DNA from: Candidatus Peregrinibacteria bacterium
Lineage (GTDB): Bacteria > Patescibacteriota > Gracilibacteria > UBA1369 > UBA12473
Reading direction: 5' to 3'
Length of the DNA stretch: 64,000 nt
NCBI GenBank assembly: GCA_018659585.1
Contig: JABJMC010000028.1
Span: 36,539 to 100,538 of the forward strand
Positions 45,260 through 54,568 of this stretch are shown here, in pieces (the first letter of the stretch is position 1; every line of letters begins with the position of its first letter). A program made the translations under genes and the position numbers. The notes under the pieces are model-generated. The model was not told the DNA's origin, did no database searches, and saw only the letters and a list, made by a program, of their open reading frames with translations.

Positions 45260-45452
45260 ACTTTTAAAAAATGCGTTTTTAGCTTAGCTATCACTAAGTG
45301 AGCAGGAGAAAGAAACCCTGAAAAGGGGAGTAGAATCTCTCGGTCGACACCGTCATCGTCTAAATCAAGCGCCCAGTTGACATTCGTCACACGGGAATCA
45401 AGGTGGTACCGCCCAAATATGGGTCCTTGGAAAGGACTCTATTTTTATAACT
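45260..45452 (+). promoter_or_regulatory. T-box riboswitch controlling ileS
   Basis: The conserved T-box AAGGTGGTACCGC (45400-45412) precedes a terminator hairpin and lies between a promoter and an isoleucyl-tRNA synthetase gene. T-boxes sense uncharged tRNA through a specifier codon in Stem I and the tRNA NCCA end at the T-box. Several short helices can be drawn upstream (CTTAG/CTAAG, CCC/GGG, CGGT/ACCG) and ATC triplets occur in the first hairpin loop (near 45290) and near 45356, but I could not settle the specifier loop. The leader is short (about 190 nt). Confidence 0.88.
45422..45446 (+). terminator. T-box attenuator terminator
   Basis: GTCCTT-GGA-AAGGAC followed by TCTATTTTT, 10 nt downstream of the T-box sequence: an intrinsic terminator expected to form when tRNA-Ile is charged. 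Confidence 0.8.
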
Positions 45453-45460
45453 AAATCCAC

Positions 45461-48400
45461 ATGTTTGATCCTGTTGATCCTAAGCAATCCTTCCCTAAAC
45501 TCGAAGAAGAAACTCTCAAATATTGGACAGCCAATAAAATTTTTGAAAAATCAGTAGAAAATCGTCCCAAGCAGGATGAATTCATCTTTTATGATGGACC
45601 TCCTTTTGCAACTGGATTACCTCATTATGGACATCTCCTCGCTGGAACTATGAAAGATGTAGTGCCTCGTTATTGGACTATGCGTGGTAAACGCGTTGAA
45701 CGTCGTTGGGGTTGGGATTGTCATGGCTTGCCAATTGAAAATTTAGTCGAAAAAGAACTCGGTTTATCTGGAAAAAAAGATATTGAAGAAAAGCATGGCG
45801 TCGGAGAGTTTTGTGAGGAATGTCGTAGTTCAGTTCTCAAATACACTGGAGAATGGAAGAAAACCGTGGATCGTACTGCTCGTTGGGTAGACATGGAAGA
45901 CCATTACAAGACCATGGACTTAAGCTATATGGAATCTATTTGGTGGGTTTTTGCGCAACTCTGGGAAAAAGAACTAGTCTACAAAGGACACAAAATCATG
46001 CATGTTTGCCCGCATTGTGTAACCCCACTTTCAAATTTTGAGGTTACCCTTGGCTATAAAGACGTCATGGATTTAGCCACAACCTGGAAATTCAAACTAA
46101 CAAATGAAGAAAACACTTACTTATTAGCTTGGACAACTACTCCTTGGAGCTCGCTTTCCACTATGGGGCTAGCCATTAGTCCAGATTTCACTTACGTCAA
46201 AGTAAAAGTAGGGGACGAACATTTAATTTTCATCAAAAATCAGCTTGAAAACATTATGAAAGGGATTGAAGAATACGAAGTAGTCGAAGAATTCACTGGC
46301 GATAAAATCGCTGGTCGCAGCTATGAACACGTCTTTCCTTGGTATGCAGAAATCGAAGAAGTCAAAGAAAACCCCAACACTTACAAAGTCTACGCCGTAG
46401 ATTATGTTGAGGAAGGAGAAGGAACCGGAATTGTTACTATTAATGGTTCTTATGGTGAAATTGATATGGAATCTGCCAAAAAGAATGGTTTACCCATTGT
46501 CATGGATGTAACCATGGAAGGAAAATTCAATGAATTAGCCGGACCATACGCTGGGATGGGCGTTAAAGAAGCCGAGAAAAAACTAGTTGAAGACAAATAC
46601 AAAGAAGGCTTAGTTTGGCGCAAAGAATCCTACAAACACAGCTATCCACATTGTTGGCGTTGCGATTCATTCTTACTTAACTACGCTACCTCAAGCTGGT
46701 TCGTAAAAGTAGAAGCCATCAAGGACGAAATGATTGCCGCTAACAAAACCATTCATTGGGTTCCTGAACACGTTGGATCAGGAAGGTTTGGAGATTGGCT
46801 CGAAAATGCGCGTGACTGGTGTATTTCTCGTAATCGTTTTTGGGGGACTCCTCTCCCAATCTGGGAAAATGAAGATGGTGAACGGATTTGTATTGGCAGT
46901 GTTGAACAACTCGCAGAATTAAGTGGCCAAAAAATTGATGATATTCATAAGCATAAAATCGATAACGTTACTTTTGAAAAAGACGGCACAACCTACAAAC
47001 GCATCGAAGAGGTCTTTGATTGTTGGTTTGAGTCTGGGGCTATGCCGTACGCCCAATCCCATTATCCTTTTGAAAATAAGGAAGAATTTGAGAAGAACTT
47101 CCCAGCTGAGTACATTGCTGAAGGCTTAGATCAAACCAGAGGTTGGTTTTACACTTTAGTAGTTCTCGGAGTCGCTTTATTTGGAAAATCACCGTTTAAA
47201 AACGTAGTTGTAAATGGTTTGATTTTGGCAGAAGATGGCAAGAAAATGAGTAAAAGTCTCAAAAACTACCCTGAACCAAAAATTGTTCTAGATAAATATG
47301 GAGCTGATGCTTTGCGCTTTTATTTAATGAATTCGCCAGCCGTTAAGTCTGAACCTCTTCGTTTTTCTGAAAGGGGAGTGGAAAATGTCGTCAAAAATGT
47401 AATTCTTCCTATCTGGAATGCTTATAGTTTCTTTGTAATGTACGCCAATATTGATAAATGGGAACCAAAAGCCGTTGATTCCGCAAAAATCAGCCAACTT
47501 TCCAATAAACTTGATCGTTGGATTCTTTCGGAACTACACACCTTAGTCAAACAAGTAACCGAAGAAATGGATGAATACAACCTTCAAGCACTTCGCCCAA
47601 TCTACCATTTTATTGAACAACTCACGAACTGGTATATTCGTCGTTCTCGACGTCGTTTCTGGAAAAGCGATAATGATCAAGATAAGGAGGAGGGATACCA
47701 AACTCTCTACACTGTATTAACCACTTTATGTCAGGTTATGGCTCCATACATGCCCCTTCTTTCCGAAAGCATTTATTGCAACCTCACCAACCAAGAATCT
47801 GTTCATTTAACAGATTGGCCAAATTTTAATAAAAAGGCTATTGACGAAGATTTAAATCAAGAAATTGAACTAGTAATGCAAGTCGCTAAACTTGGCAATG
47901 CTGCTCGTGCTCGCGCTAAAATTAAAAACCGCCAACCACTTCAAAAAGTTCAAATTGGTGTACCCGAGGCCCTGCGACATCTTTTACATGATGATCAATT
48001 CGAAGTTCTTAAAGAAGAACTAAATGTTAAGGAAATCGACGTGGCTGATGATCCGAGTAATATTGCCAAAACTGTTGTTAAGCCCAACCCTAAACTTCTT
48101 GGTCCTAAATTTGGGAAAGACGTGCAATTCATCATCCAGGAGGCCAAAAAAGGCAATTTTAAACTTCTAGAAGACGGCAATGTAAAAGTAGGGAAATTCG
48201 AATTAACAGCCGAAGAATTCAATGTTGGTTATGAAAGCCAAGAGGGGCTAGATGTGGAAAGTGATCACGGAATTGTCGTGGCTCTAGATGCTACCATTAC
48301 TCCGGAACTCAAAAAAGAAGGAATGGCTCGTGAATTAATCCGCACTATTCAAGATATGCGCAAAGAAGCTGATTATAACGTTGATGACCGCATTCAAATC

Positions 48401-48562
48401 TCTCTCCAAACAGATGGGGAGGCCCAAGAAGCTATCACTGAATTTCAAAAACTCATTGAAGAAGAAACTTTGTCCAAATATGAGGCCGATTTAACCAAGT
48501 CAGACCTTCAAAAGGAAATAGAAGTCGAAGATAGTAAAGTTCAGGTAGCCATGAAACGTTAA
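45461..48562 (+). CDS. ileS: Isoleucyl-tRNA synthetase, eukaryote-like type 2
   Basis: 1033 residues, class I. HIGH-type motif GLPHYGH, CP1 editing domain (TTTPWSSLSTMG), WNCISRNRFWG-like WCISRNRFWGTPLP, and KMSKSLKNYPEP. The KMSKSLKNYP form, the length and the C-terminal extension (about 850-1033, with VALDATITPELKKEGMAREL) match the type 2 IleRS of eukaryotes and some bacteria, rather than the 930-residue bacterial type 1 with a C-terminal zinc finger. Known type 2 enzymes tolerate mupirocin; that is family knowledge only. It is regulated by the T-box leader. Confidence 0.96.
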   Translation: MFDPVDPKQSFPKLEEETLKYWTANKIFEKSVENRPKQDEFIFYDGPPFATGLPHYGHLLAGTMKDVVPRYWTMRGKRVERRWGWDCHGLPIENLVEKELGLSGKKDIEEKHGVGEFCEECRSSVLKYTGEWKKTVDRTARWVDMEDHYKTMDLSYMESIWWVFAQLWEKELVYKGHKIMHVCPHCVTPLSNFEVTLGYKDVMDLATTWKFKLTNEENTYLLAWTTTPWSSLSTMGLAISPDFTYVKVKVGDEHLIFIKNQLENIMKGIEEYEVVEEFTGDKIAGRSYEHVFPWYAEIEEVKENPNTYKVYAVDYVEEGEGTGIVTINGSYGEIDMESAKKNGLPIVMDVTMEGKFNELAGPYAGMGVKEAEKKLVEDKYKEGLVWRKESYKHSYPHCWRCDSFLLNYATSSWFVKVEAIKDEMIAANKTIHWVPEHVGSGRFGDWLENARDWCISRNRFWGTPLPIWENEDGERICIGSVEQLAELSGQKIDDIHKHKIDNVTFEKDGTTYKRIEEVFDCWFESGAMPYAQSHYPFENKEEFEKNFPAEYIAEGLDQTRGWFYTLVVLGVALFGKSPFKNVVVNGLILAEDGKKMSKSLKNYPEPKIVLDKYGADALRFYLMNSPAVKSEPLRFSERGVENVVKNVILPIWNAYSFFVMYANIDKWEPKAVDSAKISQLSNKLDRWILSELHTLVKQVTEEMDEYNLQALRPIYHFIEQLTNWYIRRSRRRFWKSDNDQDKEEGYQTLYTVLTTLCQVMAPYMPLLSESIYCNLTNQESVHLTDWPNFNKKAIDEDLNQEIELVMQVAKLGNAARARAKIKNRQPLQKVQIGVPEALRHLLHDDQFEVLKEELNVKEIDVADDPSNIAKTVVKPNPKLLGPKFGKDVQFIIQEAKKGNFKLLEDGNVKVGKFELTAEEFNVGYESQEGLDVESDHGIVVALDATITPELKKEGMARELIRTIQDMRKEADYNVDDRIQISLQTDGEAQEAITEFQKLIEEETLSKYEADLTKSDLQKEIEVEDSKVQVAMKR

Positions 48563-48580
48563 TTACGCTAAAATCATCCC

Positions 48581-48964
48581 GTGAAACGTACCCTCAAAAA
48601 AATCGGCTTTTCATTAGCGTTCAATATTGGAGCGCTTTACCTTACAATTTCCCTCCTAGAAGAGATTAGTTTCACTGGAGGGTGGGCCTTTTTTGTTGTC
48701 ACGGGTGTGTTAATTGGATTACTTAATGTGATCCTTAAACCAATTCTCAAATTTGTTTCCATGCCTCTAATTTTCTTTAGTGCTGGATTCTTTTTGATTG
48801 TAATTAACGCCGCTATTTTATGGATTGCCGATCAACTTTTAGCTATCCTAGATTTCACTAACATTGACTTTGTTATTAGTGGTGCCTTAAACTTCCTCCT
48901 CGCAGCCATTATTTTTGGACTTATTAACTGGTTCGAACACTGGCTTTTCAAGCGACTTAAATAA
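48581..48964 (+). CDS. Phage-holin-4_2/YvlD-like membrane protein
   Basis: 127 residues starting with GTG, with four membrane segments and the family look of PF04020 (YvlD): GFSLAFNIGALYLTISLL, GLLNVILKPILKFVSMPL, ILWIADQLL. Despite the family name this is an ordinary chromosomal membrane protein, not evidence of a phage. Gap to ileS is 18 bp, so it probably shares its transcript. Confidence 0.82.
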   Translation: MKRTLKKIGFSLAFNIGALYLTISLLEEISFTGGWAFFVVTGVLIGLLNVILKPILKFVSMPLIFFSAGFFLIVINAAILWIADQLLAILDFTNIDFVISGALNFLLAAIIFGLINWFEHWLFKRLK

Positions 48965-48978
48965 CCTCTACACATAAT

Positions 48979-49197
48979 ATGCAACTCGCTATTCACATTC
49001 TCCAAATCACAAGTGCCATTTTATTAGCTCTTGTCATTCTAATTCAATCCCGAGGCTCTGGTTTATCAGCTGCTTTTGGAGGTAGTGGAGAATTCTACAC
49101 AACCAAAAGAGGCGCAGAAAAAATCTTAGCTACTGCCACAGTGGTAATTGCTACGCTTTTTATTATTTTATCTGTTGTCTCGACCTTAATTGGTTAA
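48979..49197 (+). CDS. secG: Preprotein translocase subunit SecG
   Basis: 72 residues with two membrane segments and the SecG core LVILIQSRGSGLSAAFGGSG followed by FYTTKRGAEKILATATVV. SecG assists SecYEG export. The length is typical. Leader TAACCTCTACACATAAT before the ATG. Confidence 0.93.
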   Translation: MQLAIHILQITSAILLALVILIQSRGSGLSAAFGGSGEFYTTKRGAEKILATATVVIATLFIILSVVSTLIG

Positions 49198-49211
49198 TTA
49201 ACTTATTTTAA

Positions 49212-50921
49212 ATGGTGTTTAAAAGAAAGCCCTCCCTAGCTTCAAAATGCGGGCGAACTCTTATAAAAAGAGTTTTAAAGTCTTATTCTGACAAAGAAAA
49301 AGTCTTAAGTGGTTTACTGCTTTTAATCTTTATTTTAAGTGGTTGGAAAATTTTGAGTGGAAACTGGGAAGGACGCGATATTGTTAATGTTGTTCAAGGA
49401 GGACATAACTACAACGAAGGGTTAGTTGGCGAAATCAAGCACTTAAACCCGGTTTTTGCTGATTTAAACGAAGTTGATCGCGATATTACGAGCTTAATTT
49501 TTGAAGGCTTAAGTAAATACGACTTAGAAACAGGTAAGGTCGTTGAAAACATTGCCACTCACACCCTAGATGAAACCAAAACCATTTACACTTTTGTCTT
49601 AAAAGAAGGCTTAACTTGGCACGATGGTGAACCTATTACTGCAGATGATGTTTATTTCACTTATCATGACGTAATTCAACATCCAGAATTCGAAAATCCA
49701 ATCTTAAAAAGTAGTTTTAGCGGCGTCACCGTTGAAAAAATAGACGAACAAACAATTACCATGGCCTTAAACGAAACAAACTCTTTCTTTTTCACTCAGT
49801 TAACTGTTGGATTACTCCCAGAACATATTCTAAAAGACGTTCCCATTACCGAACTCGACACCCATGAATTTAACCAAAACCCAATTGGAAACGGTCCTTA
49901 TCAAGTAAAAGGAGCTTATGAGACTCATAAAGACGGAACAACCGAAGTTAAGTTAAGTTATTATAATAATTATTGGCAAGCTACCACTCCAGAAGTAACA
50001 GAAATTAATTTCTTCACTTTTCCAACTTACGAAGACTTACTAGCTGGTCGGGGACAAGTTCACGGTATTGCTCGCGTCCCTAATTACCGCATCGAAGAAA
50101 CCACTGAAGCCAGATTTACTTCCTATGAATATTCTTTGCCTCAGTACACTGCTATTTTCTTAGAAACAGATGACGATCGACTGCTTAAACTAAATATTCG
50201 GTTAGCCATTCAAAAAGCCCTAGATAAAGAAGCAATTATAGAAGCTATTGGTTATGATCACTTAATCGACACCCCACTTTTAGAACTAAATCAGGAAGAA
50301 TGGATTTACCAACCCAATTCCGAAGAAGCCATGGGTGCTCTTTATGACGAAGGTTGGAACTTAGACGAAGAAACCGGATTCCGGCTTAATGATGAAGGTG
50401 AAATTCTAAGTTTTTCCTTAGTACGTCGCTCTTTTCCAACTAATGAAAAACAAGAAGAAGTTACCGCCACCACCGCCCAAATGATTGCCGAACAATTAGC
50501 AGAAATTGGAATTATGGTGACTATTGAAACTTATGAAAATGAAGCCTTTCAACAAAAAGTCACCAATCGAGAATATGATCTTCTACTTTATGGACAAAGC
50601 TTAGGTTATAACTTAGATACCTATTCTTATTGGCACTCTAGCCAGGTTAGCACTGGTCTAAATTTATCAAATTATGGTAACAGTAACGCGGATTTCTACA
50701 TCGAAGCCATTCGCAATAGCTTTGGTGATGATGAAGGCGATAAAAAAGAATACTTGCAAAAACTGGCCGAAGCCATTAAAGATGATATTCCAGCAGTTTT
50801 TCTCTACACACCAACTTACTACTTCTTGGCTGATAGCCGCCTAGAGGGGATTGTTACTTCAAATCTGCTCTTCCCTCATGACCGTTTCGCGAATATACTA
50901 GACTGGAAAGTAATCAAATAA
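49212..50921 (+). CDS. Peptide/oligopeptide-binding protein (SBP family 5)
   Basis: 569 residues. A basic N-terminus and an uncleaved-looking membrane anchor (VLSGLLLLIFILSGWKIL) lead into a family 5 solute-binding fold: LNPVFADLNEVDRDITSLIFEGL, LKEGLTWHDGEPITADDVYFT and NQNPIGNGPYQV (excerpts). It would capture peptides outside the membrane, but no permease or ATPase gene is adjacent. It lies 14 bp after secG in a long same-strand run. Confidence 0.87.
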   Translation: MVFKRKPSLASKCGRTLIKRVLKSYSDKEKVLSGLLLLIFILSGWKILSGNWEGRDIVNVVQGGHNYNEGLVGEIKHLNPVFADLNEVDRDITSLIFEGLSKYDLETGKVVENIATHTLDETKTIYTFVLKEGLTWHDGEPITADDVYFTYHDVIQHPEFENPILKSSFSGVTVEKIDEQTITMALNETNSFFFTQLTVGLLPEHILKDVPITELDTHEFNQNPIGNGPYQVKGAYETHKDGTTEVKLSYYNNYWQATTPEVTEINFFTFPTYEDLLAGRGQVHGIARVPNYRIEETTEARFTSYEYSLPQYTAIFLETDDDRLLKLNIRLAIQKALDKEAIIEAIGYDHLIDTPLLELNQEEWIYQPNSEEAMGALYDEGWNLDEETGFRLNDEGEILSFSLVRRSFPTNEKQEEVTATTAQMIAEQLAEIGIMVTIETYENEAFQQKVTNREYDLLLYGQSLGYNLDTYSYWHSSQVSTGLNLSNYGNSNADFYIEAIRNSFGDDEGDKKEYLQKLAEAIKDDIPAVFLYTPTYYFLADSRLEGIVTSNLLFPHDRFANILDWKVIK

Positions 50922-50941
50922 CTAATTATTAACCTTAAATC

Positions 50942-51391
50942 ATGCAAATCGTCCTTACAAAAGATGTCCCGAATTTAGGAAAAAAAGGTGAAGTTAAGAA
51001 TGTAAAAAATGGATATTTCCGAAATTTCCTTGCTCCTCGAGCCAAAGCTGTTCGCGTTACACCTAAATTAATGCAACAAATTTTAGAGCAACAAAAACAA
51101 CGTGAAAAACGTCGTGAAGACATGCTAGCCAAAGCCGAAGAACTAGCAGAACGCCTCCAAGGCATGACTATCACTTTTTCACAAAAAGCTACTCCTAAAG
51201 GAAAGCTTTACGCAGCTATTAACGAAAAAAGCATTCAAGCTGAGTTAGAAAAACACTTAGAATTTGATTTAGATGCTCATATGGTTCAATTAGATGGACC
51301 AATCAAAGAGATTGGTGAATTCGAAGTAACTATTAAACTCACCGAGGCGGTTTCAGCTCCGGTTAAAGTCGTTGTTCAAAAGGCCGAATAA
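50942..51391 (+). CDS. rplI: 50S ribosomal protein L9
   Basis: 149 residues, full length. N-terminal domain MQIVLTKDVPNLGKKGEVKN ... NGYFRNFLAPRAKA is the L9 signature. It is followed by the long connecting helix (QQKQREKRREDMLAKAEEL) and the C-terminal domain. L9 is missing in several CPR groups, so its presence narrows the lineage. Leader TTAACCTTAAATC before the ATG. Confidence 0.96.
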   Translation: MQIVLTKDVPNLGKKGEVKNVKNGYFRNFLAPRAKAVRVTPKLMQQILEQQKQREKRREDMLAKAEELAERLQGMTITFSQKATPKGKLYAAINEKSIQAELEKHLEFDLDAHMVQLDGPIKEIGEFEVTIKLTEAVSAPVKVVVQKAE

Positions 51392-51394
51392 AAT

Positions 51395-51769
51395 ATGCGC
51401 ATTTTAGCTCTTGACCATGGTGGACGCTATATTGGCGTAGCAATCTCCGATCCAGAGAAAACCATTGCGTTTCCCCGGGAAGTTTTTGAGTATAAAAATG
51501 AAAATGAAATAATTGAGTATTTGAAAAAAATCATTTCCCAGGAAAAAATAGGAGAAATTGTTGTTGGTTGGCCTTTGAGTATGGGAGGTAACGAAACCGA
51601 ACAAACTCGCAAAACAAACACTTTTATAGAACTTCTAGAAGCCAATTTAAGCTTATCTATCAAAAAAATGGATGAACGCTGGACCACTGCTCAAGCTAAG
51701 CGATCTGATGGTGATCATTCCGTAGCCGCACAAATCATTCTGCAAACTTATCTAGATATGATAAAGTAA
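51395..51769 (+). CDS. ruvX: YqgF/RuvX RNase H-fold nuclease
   Basis: 124 residues with ILALDHGGRYIGVAISDP, EIVVGWPLSMGG and a C-terminal DEKWTT-like DERWTTAQA. This family processes the 5' end of pre-16S rRNA and has been proposed as a Holliday junction resolvase. Active-site acids can be placed at Asp6, the central Glu and Asp near the C-terminus. It starts 3 bp after rplI. Confidence 0.92.
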   Translation: MRILALDHGGRYIGVAISDPEKTIAFPREVFEYKNENEIIEYLKKIISQEKIGEIVVGWPLSMGGNETEQTRKTNTFIELLEANLSLSIKKMDERWTTAQAKRSDGDHSVAAQIILQTYLDMIK

Positions 51770-51773
51770 CCCC

Positions 51774-54413
51774 ATGAAACCCTCTCAAAGAGTTGTTCTT
51801 TCGATCAAAGTACCCAAAGAAATCGAGCCCGGACCAGGCCCGATTGCCGCTGAACAAATATTTTCGGCTATTCATGGGATTCAAGACAAAATACCCTGGT
51901 ACAAAAGACTTTTTGGATGCAAAGGTGAAAAAGTAAGTTTTGAAATAATTCACTACAAAAAACATATTAGGTTTTTGGTAACTTGTTCTCCTAAATATAA
52001 AAACCTAATTGAAGGTCAAATTTACGCGCATTATCCAAATGTCGAAATTTTTCAGGAAGAAGACTACATTACCCAGGAGGCAAATATTGAAATGCACTCC
52101 CCAAAAAACTCCAACAAAAAAACCGACAAACAAGATGTCACTACTAAACAACATGCAACTACTCTTCGCGGAAAAAAGAATTTTAAGAAAATGACAGTAA
52201 CGCGGCCTTTAGTAGCGGTTGAGCTTACCCAAAGTGACCCTGTTATGTTCCCAATTAAACGCTATCCTCAGTTTGAAGATCGCATGACTCGTTTAGCCGC
52301 TGATCCAATTGCGGGTGTTACTTCTAGTTTAAGTAAACTAAATCATCCCAATGATGAAGCTTGGATTCAAATTGTAGTTAGCCCTCTAGCCGATCGTTGG
52401 CGCATTAAATACACTGAATTACTCCGAATTATGGAGCGAGGAATTTTTGGAAGTATTGAAAAACTCCAAAACATGTACTTGAACGTAGCTGGAACCAGAA
52501 GAATATGGCCACGGGTAATATTTTGTCCTCTTTATTTAATGTTGTGGATACGCCGCAAAACTTCTGGATTTAAAGGAGGAAAAGCTTCTTCTGCGAGCGA
52601 TGATAATTACAGCCCTAGCGACGATTTAGAAGAAATGATGTCCAAAACTCATGATCGTGAAACAGCAACCCAAGCCTGCACTGACAAGGTTAGTAAATTA
52701 ATGTACGAAACCAATATTAGAATCGGTTATTTACCAGCTAATGGCGACATTGAATCTGCCAAAGTTAAAATAAAAGAAATCGCCGGATCTTTTAAGCAAT
52801 TCAACCAACCACTTTTAAATGAATTTTTAACAAAAAAAATCCAAACTGATTCCTACTTAATTGATATTTTTAAAAATCGAACACTTCTTCGAGATAGCAT
52901 GGTCTTAAATGTCGAAGAATTAGCTACCATTTATCATGCTCCAACAGTCGTGGTTCAAACTCCAAATATTGATTGGGTTAAATCTAGAAAACTAGAAGCT
53001 CCAACCGATCTCCCGGATCAACAATCAGAACCGCCCGAAAATTTAACCTTACTTGGAAAAACCAATTACCGAGGAATGCACCAAATCTTTGGAATTAAAT
53101 GTGATCCAGACCGAAGACGACACATGTATATCATTGGAAAAACCGGTATGGGTAAAACCACCTTGCTCGAAAACATGATCTTTTCGGATATTCAATCTGG
53201 AAAAGGGATTGGAGTAGTAGACCCGCACGGTGATTTAGCTGAAAAAATTCTTGATTTCATACCACCTAGTCGTACAAATGACGTAATTATTTTTGATCCC
53301 GCCGATCGGGAACACCCAGTTTCATTTAATATGTTAGAAAGCCCAGATCCAGCTTTTAACACGATAATTTGTTCAGGACTAGTTGGGATTTTTAAGAAAA
53401 TTTACGCTGAAAGTTGGGGGCCAAGATTAGAGCATATTTTACGTAATACAATCCTGTCGCTACTTAGTTATCCGGACACTACCATGCTTGGAATCACGCG
53501 AATCCTTCAAGACGAATCTTTTCGAAGAAGGGTAATAAAGAAAATTGAAGATCCAGTGGTTCGAGGGTTTTGGGATGGAGAATTCAATAAAATGAGTGAC
53601 AAGTTTAAAAGCGAAGCAATTTCACCAATTCTTAATAAAGTGGGACAATTTTTATCTAGCCCTATTATTCGAAATATTGTCGGTCAACCCAAGAGTTCCA
53701 TTGACCTAAGATTTGCCATGGATAAGGGTAAAATCGTGATTGTTAACCTATCCAAAGGTAAAATAGGGGAGGATAACTCTTCATTGCTAGGCGCCATGAT
53801 GATTACTAAATTTCAGCTCGATGCCATGAGTCGCGCTGATCAACCAGAAGATGAACGAAAAGATTTCTATTTATACGTGGATGAATTCCAAAACTTTGCT
53901 ACTGAATCTTTTGCCACAATCCTTTCTGAGGCTCGTAAATATCGTTTAAATTTAACCATGGCTAATCAGTATATCGCCCAAATGCCAGAAGAAGTCCGCG
54001 ATGCCGTGTTTGGTAATGTTGGATCACTAATGTCCTTTCAAGTTGGTTTTGATGATGCGGAATATCTATCGCAGCAATTTGCCGAAGTTGCCACACCAAA
54101 CGATCTAGTAAGCCTTAACAAATATACGATTTACAATCGTTTACTTATTGATGGAATGCCGAGTCGGCCTTTTTCCGCAGACACCCTTCCGCCTCCTGAT
54201 GCCGCTCTAGATATAGAACCTGGCCGTCGCGAAAAAATCATTAAACTTTCTCGCGAACGCTATTCCAAACCTCGTGAATTAGTAGAAGACAAAATTCAAC
54301 GCTGGAGTAGAAATACCGACTCAAAAGAACTTAAAGAGGGGGATAAGAAATCCTTAAAACAGCCGGATAAAAAGCCTAAATCAATCGATAAGCCAAAGCC
54401 GAAAAAGAAATAA
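51774..54413 (+). CDS. VirD4/TraG/HerA-like P-loop ATPase, second paralog
   Basis: 879 residues. The N-terminal half (VVLSIKVPKEIEPGPGPIAAEQIFSAIHG, excerpted) is shared in style with the gene at 17180. Walker A GKTGMGKTT lies near residue 454, VVDPHGDLAEK follows, Walker B FYLYVDEFQNF and ANQYIAQMP complete the motor, and the C-terminus is a long Lys-rich tail (KSIDKPKPKKK). Unlike its paralog it has no clear N-terminal membrane segment. The role is inferred as a translocation motor. It starts 4 bp after ruvX. Confidence 0.8.
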   Translation: MKPSQRVVLSIKVPKEIEPGPGPIAAEQIFSAIHGIQDKIPWYKRLFGCKGEKVSFEIIHYKKHIRFLVTCSPKYKNLIEGQIYAHYPNVEIFQEEDYITQEANIEMHSPKNSNKKTDKQDVTTKQHATTLRGKKNFKKMTVTRPLVAVELTQSDPVMFPIKRYPQFEDRMTRLAADPIAGVTSSLSKLNHPNDEAWIQIVVSPLADRWRIKYTELLRIMERGIFGSIEKLQNMYLNVAGTRRIWPRVIFCPLYLMLWIRRKTSGFKGGKASSASDDNYSPSDDLEEMMSKTHDRETATQACTDKVSKLMYETNIRIGYLPANGDIESAKVKIKEIAGSFKQFNQPLLNEFLTKKIQTDSYLIDIFKNRTLLRDSMVLNVEELATIYHAPTVVVQTPNIDWVKSRKLEAPTDLPDQQSEPPENLTLLGKTNYRGMHQIFGIKCDPDRRRHMYIIGKTGMGKTTLLENMIFSDIQSGKGIGVVDPHGDLAEKILDFIPPSRTNDVIIFDPADREHPVSFNMLESPDPAFNTIICSGLVGIFKKIYAESWGPRLEHILRNTILSLLSYPDTTMLGITRILQDESFRRRVIKKIEDPVVRGFWDGEFNKMSDKFKSEAISPILNKVGQFLSSPIIRNIVGQPKSSIDLRFAMDKGKIVIVNLSKGKIGEDNSSLLGAMMITKFQLDAMSRADQPEDERKDFYLYVDEFQNFATESFATILSEARKYRLNLTMANQYIAQMPEEVRDAVFGNVGSLMSFQVGFDDAEYLSQQFAEVATPNDLVSLNKYTIYNRLLIDGMPSRPFSADTLPPPDAALDIEPGRREKIIKLSRERYSKPRELVEDKIQRWSRNTDSKELKEGDKKSLKQPDKKPKSIDKPKPKKK

Positions 54414-54419
54414 ATAAAA

Positions 54420-54525
54420 AAAACTTCACGAAAATTGATTGAGCTCACTACAAACTTTTGAACGCTTGGGTCTTGTGGGCCCCAAATGTGAAAAAGTGAA
54501 GTTTTGCGAAATTTATTTTCGTGAA
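54420..54525 (+). other. Competing inverted repeats downstream of the ATPase gene
   Basis: One left arm can pair with two right arms. AAAACTTCAC (54420-54429) matches GTGAAGTTTT (54496-54505), and TTCACGAAAAT (54425-54435) matches ATTTTCGTGAA (54515-54525). Both pairings are perfect (10 and 11 bp) and exclude each other. No coding sequence explains them. Confidence 0.6.
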
Positions 54526-54542
54526 AACATTGTGGGGGAGTC

Positions 54543-54568
54543 CGCGAGGGGGACACATTCCCCTCGCG
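54543..54568. repeat. GC-rich hairpin beyond the pgk stop codon
   Basis: CGCGAGGGG-N8-CCCCTCGCG, a perfect 9-bp stem starting 3 nt after the pgk stop on the minus strand. No T-run follows on either strand, so it would be a stabilising 3' hairpin or a factor-dependent terminator. Confidence 0.6.

Noticed and set aside
45324-45331. AGGGGAGT inside the T-box leader taken as part of the T-box fold
   Set aside because: It overlaps a possible AGTA loop, so this copy alone could be explained by RNA structure. I kept it in the count but the other eleven copies do not depend on it.
48581-48964. Phage-holin-like protein as a sign of a prophage
   Set aside because: PF04020/YvlD proteins are common chromosomal membrane proteins, and the neighbours are housekeeping genes.
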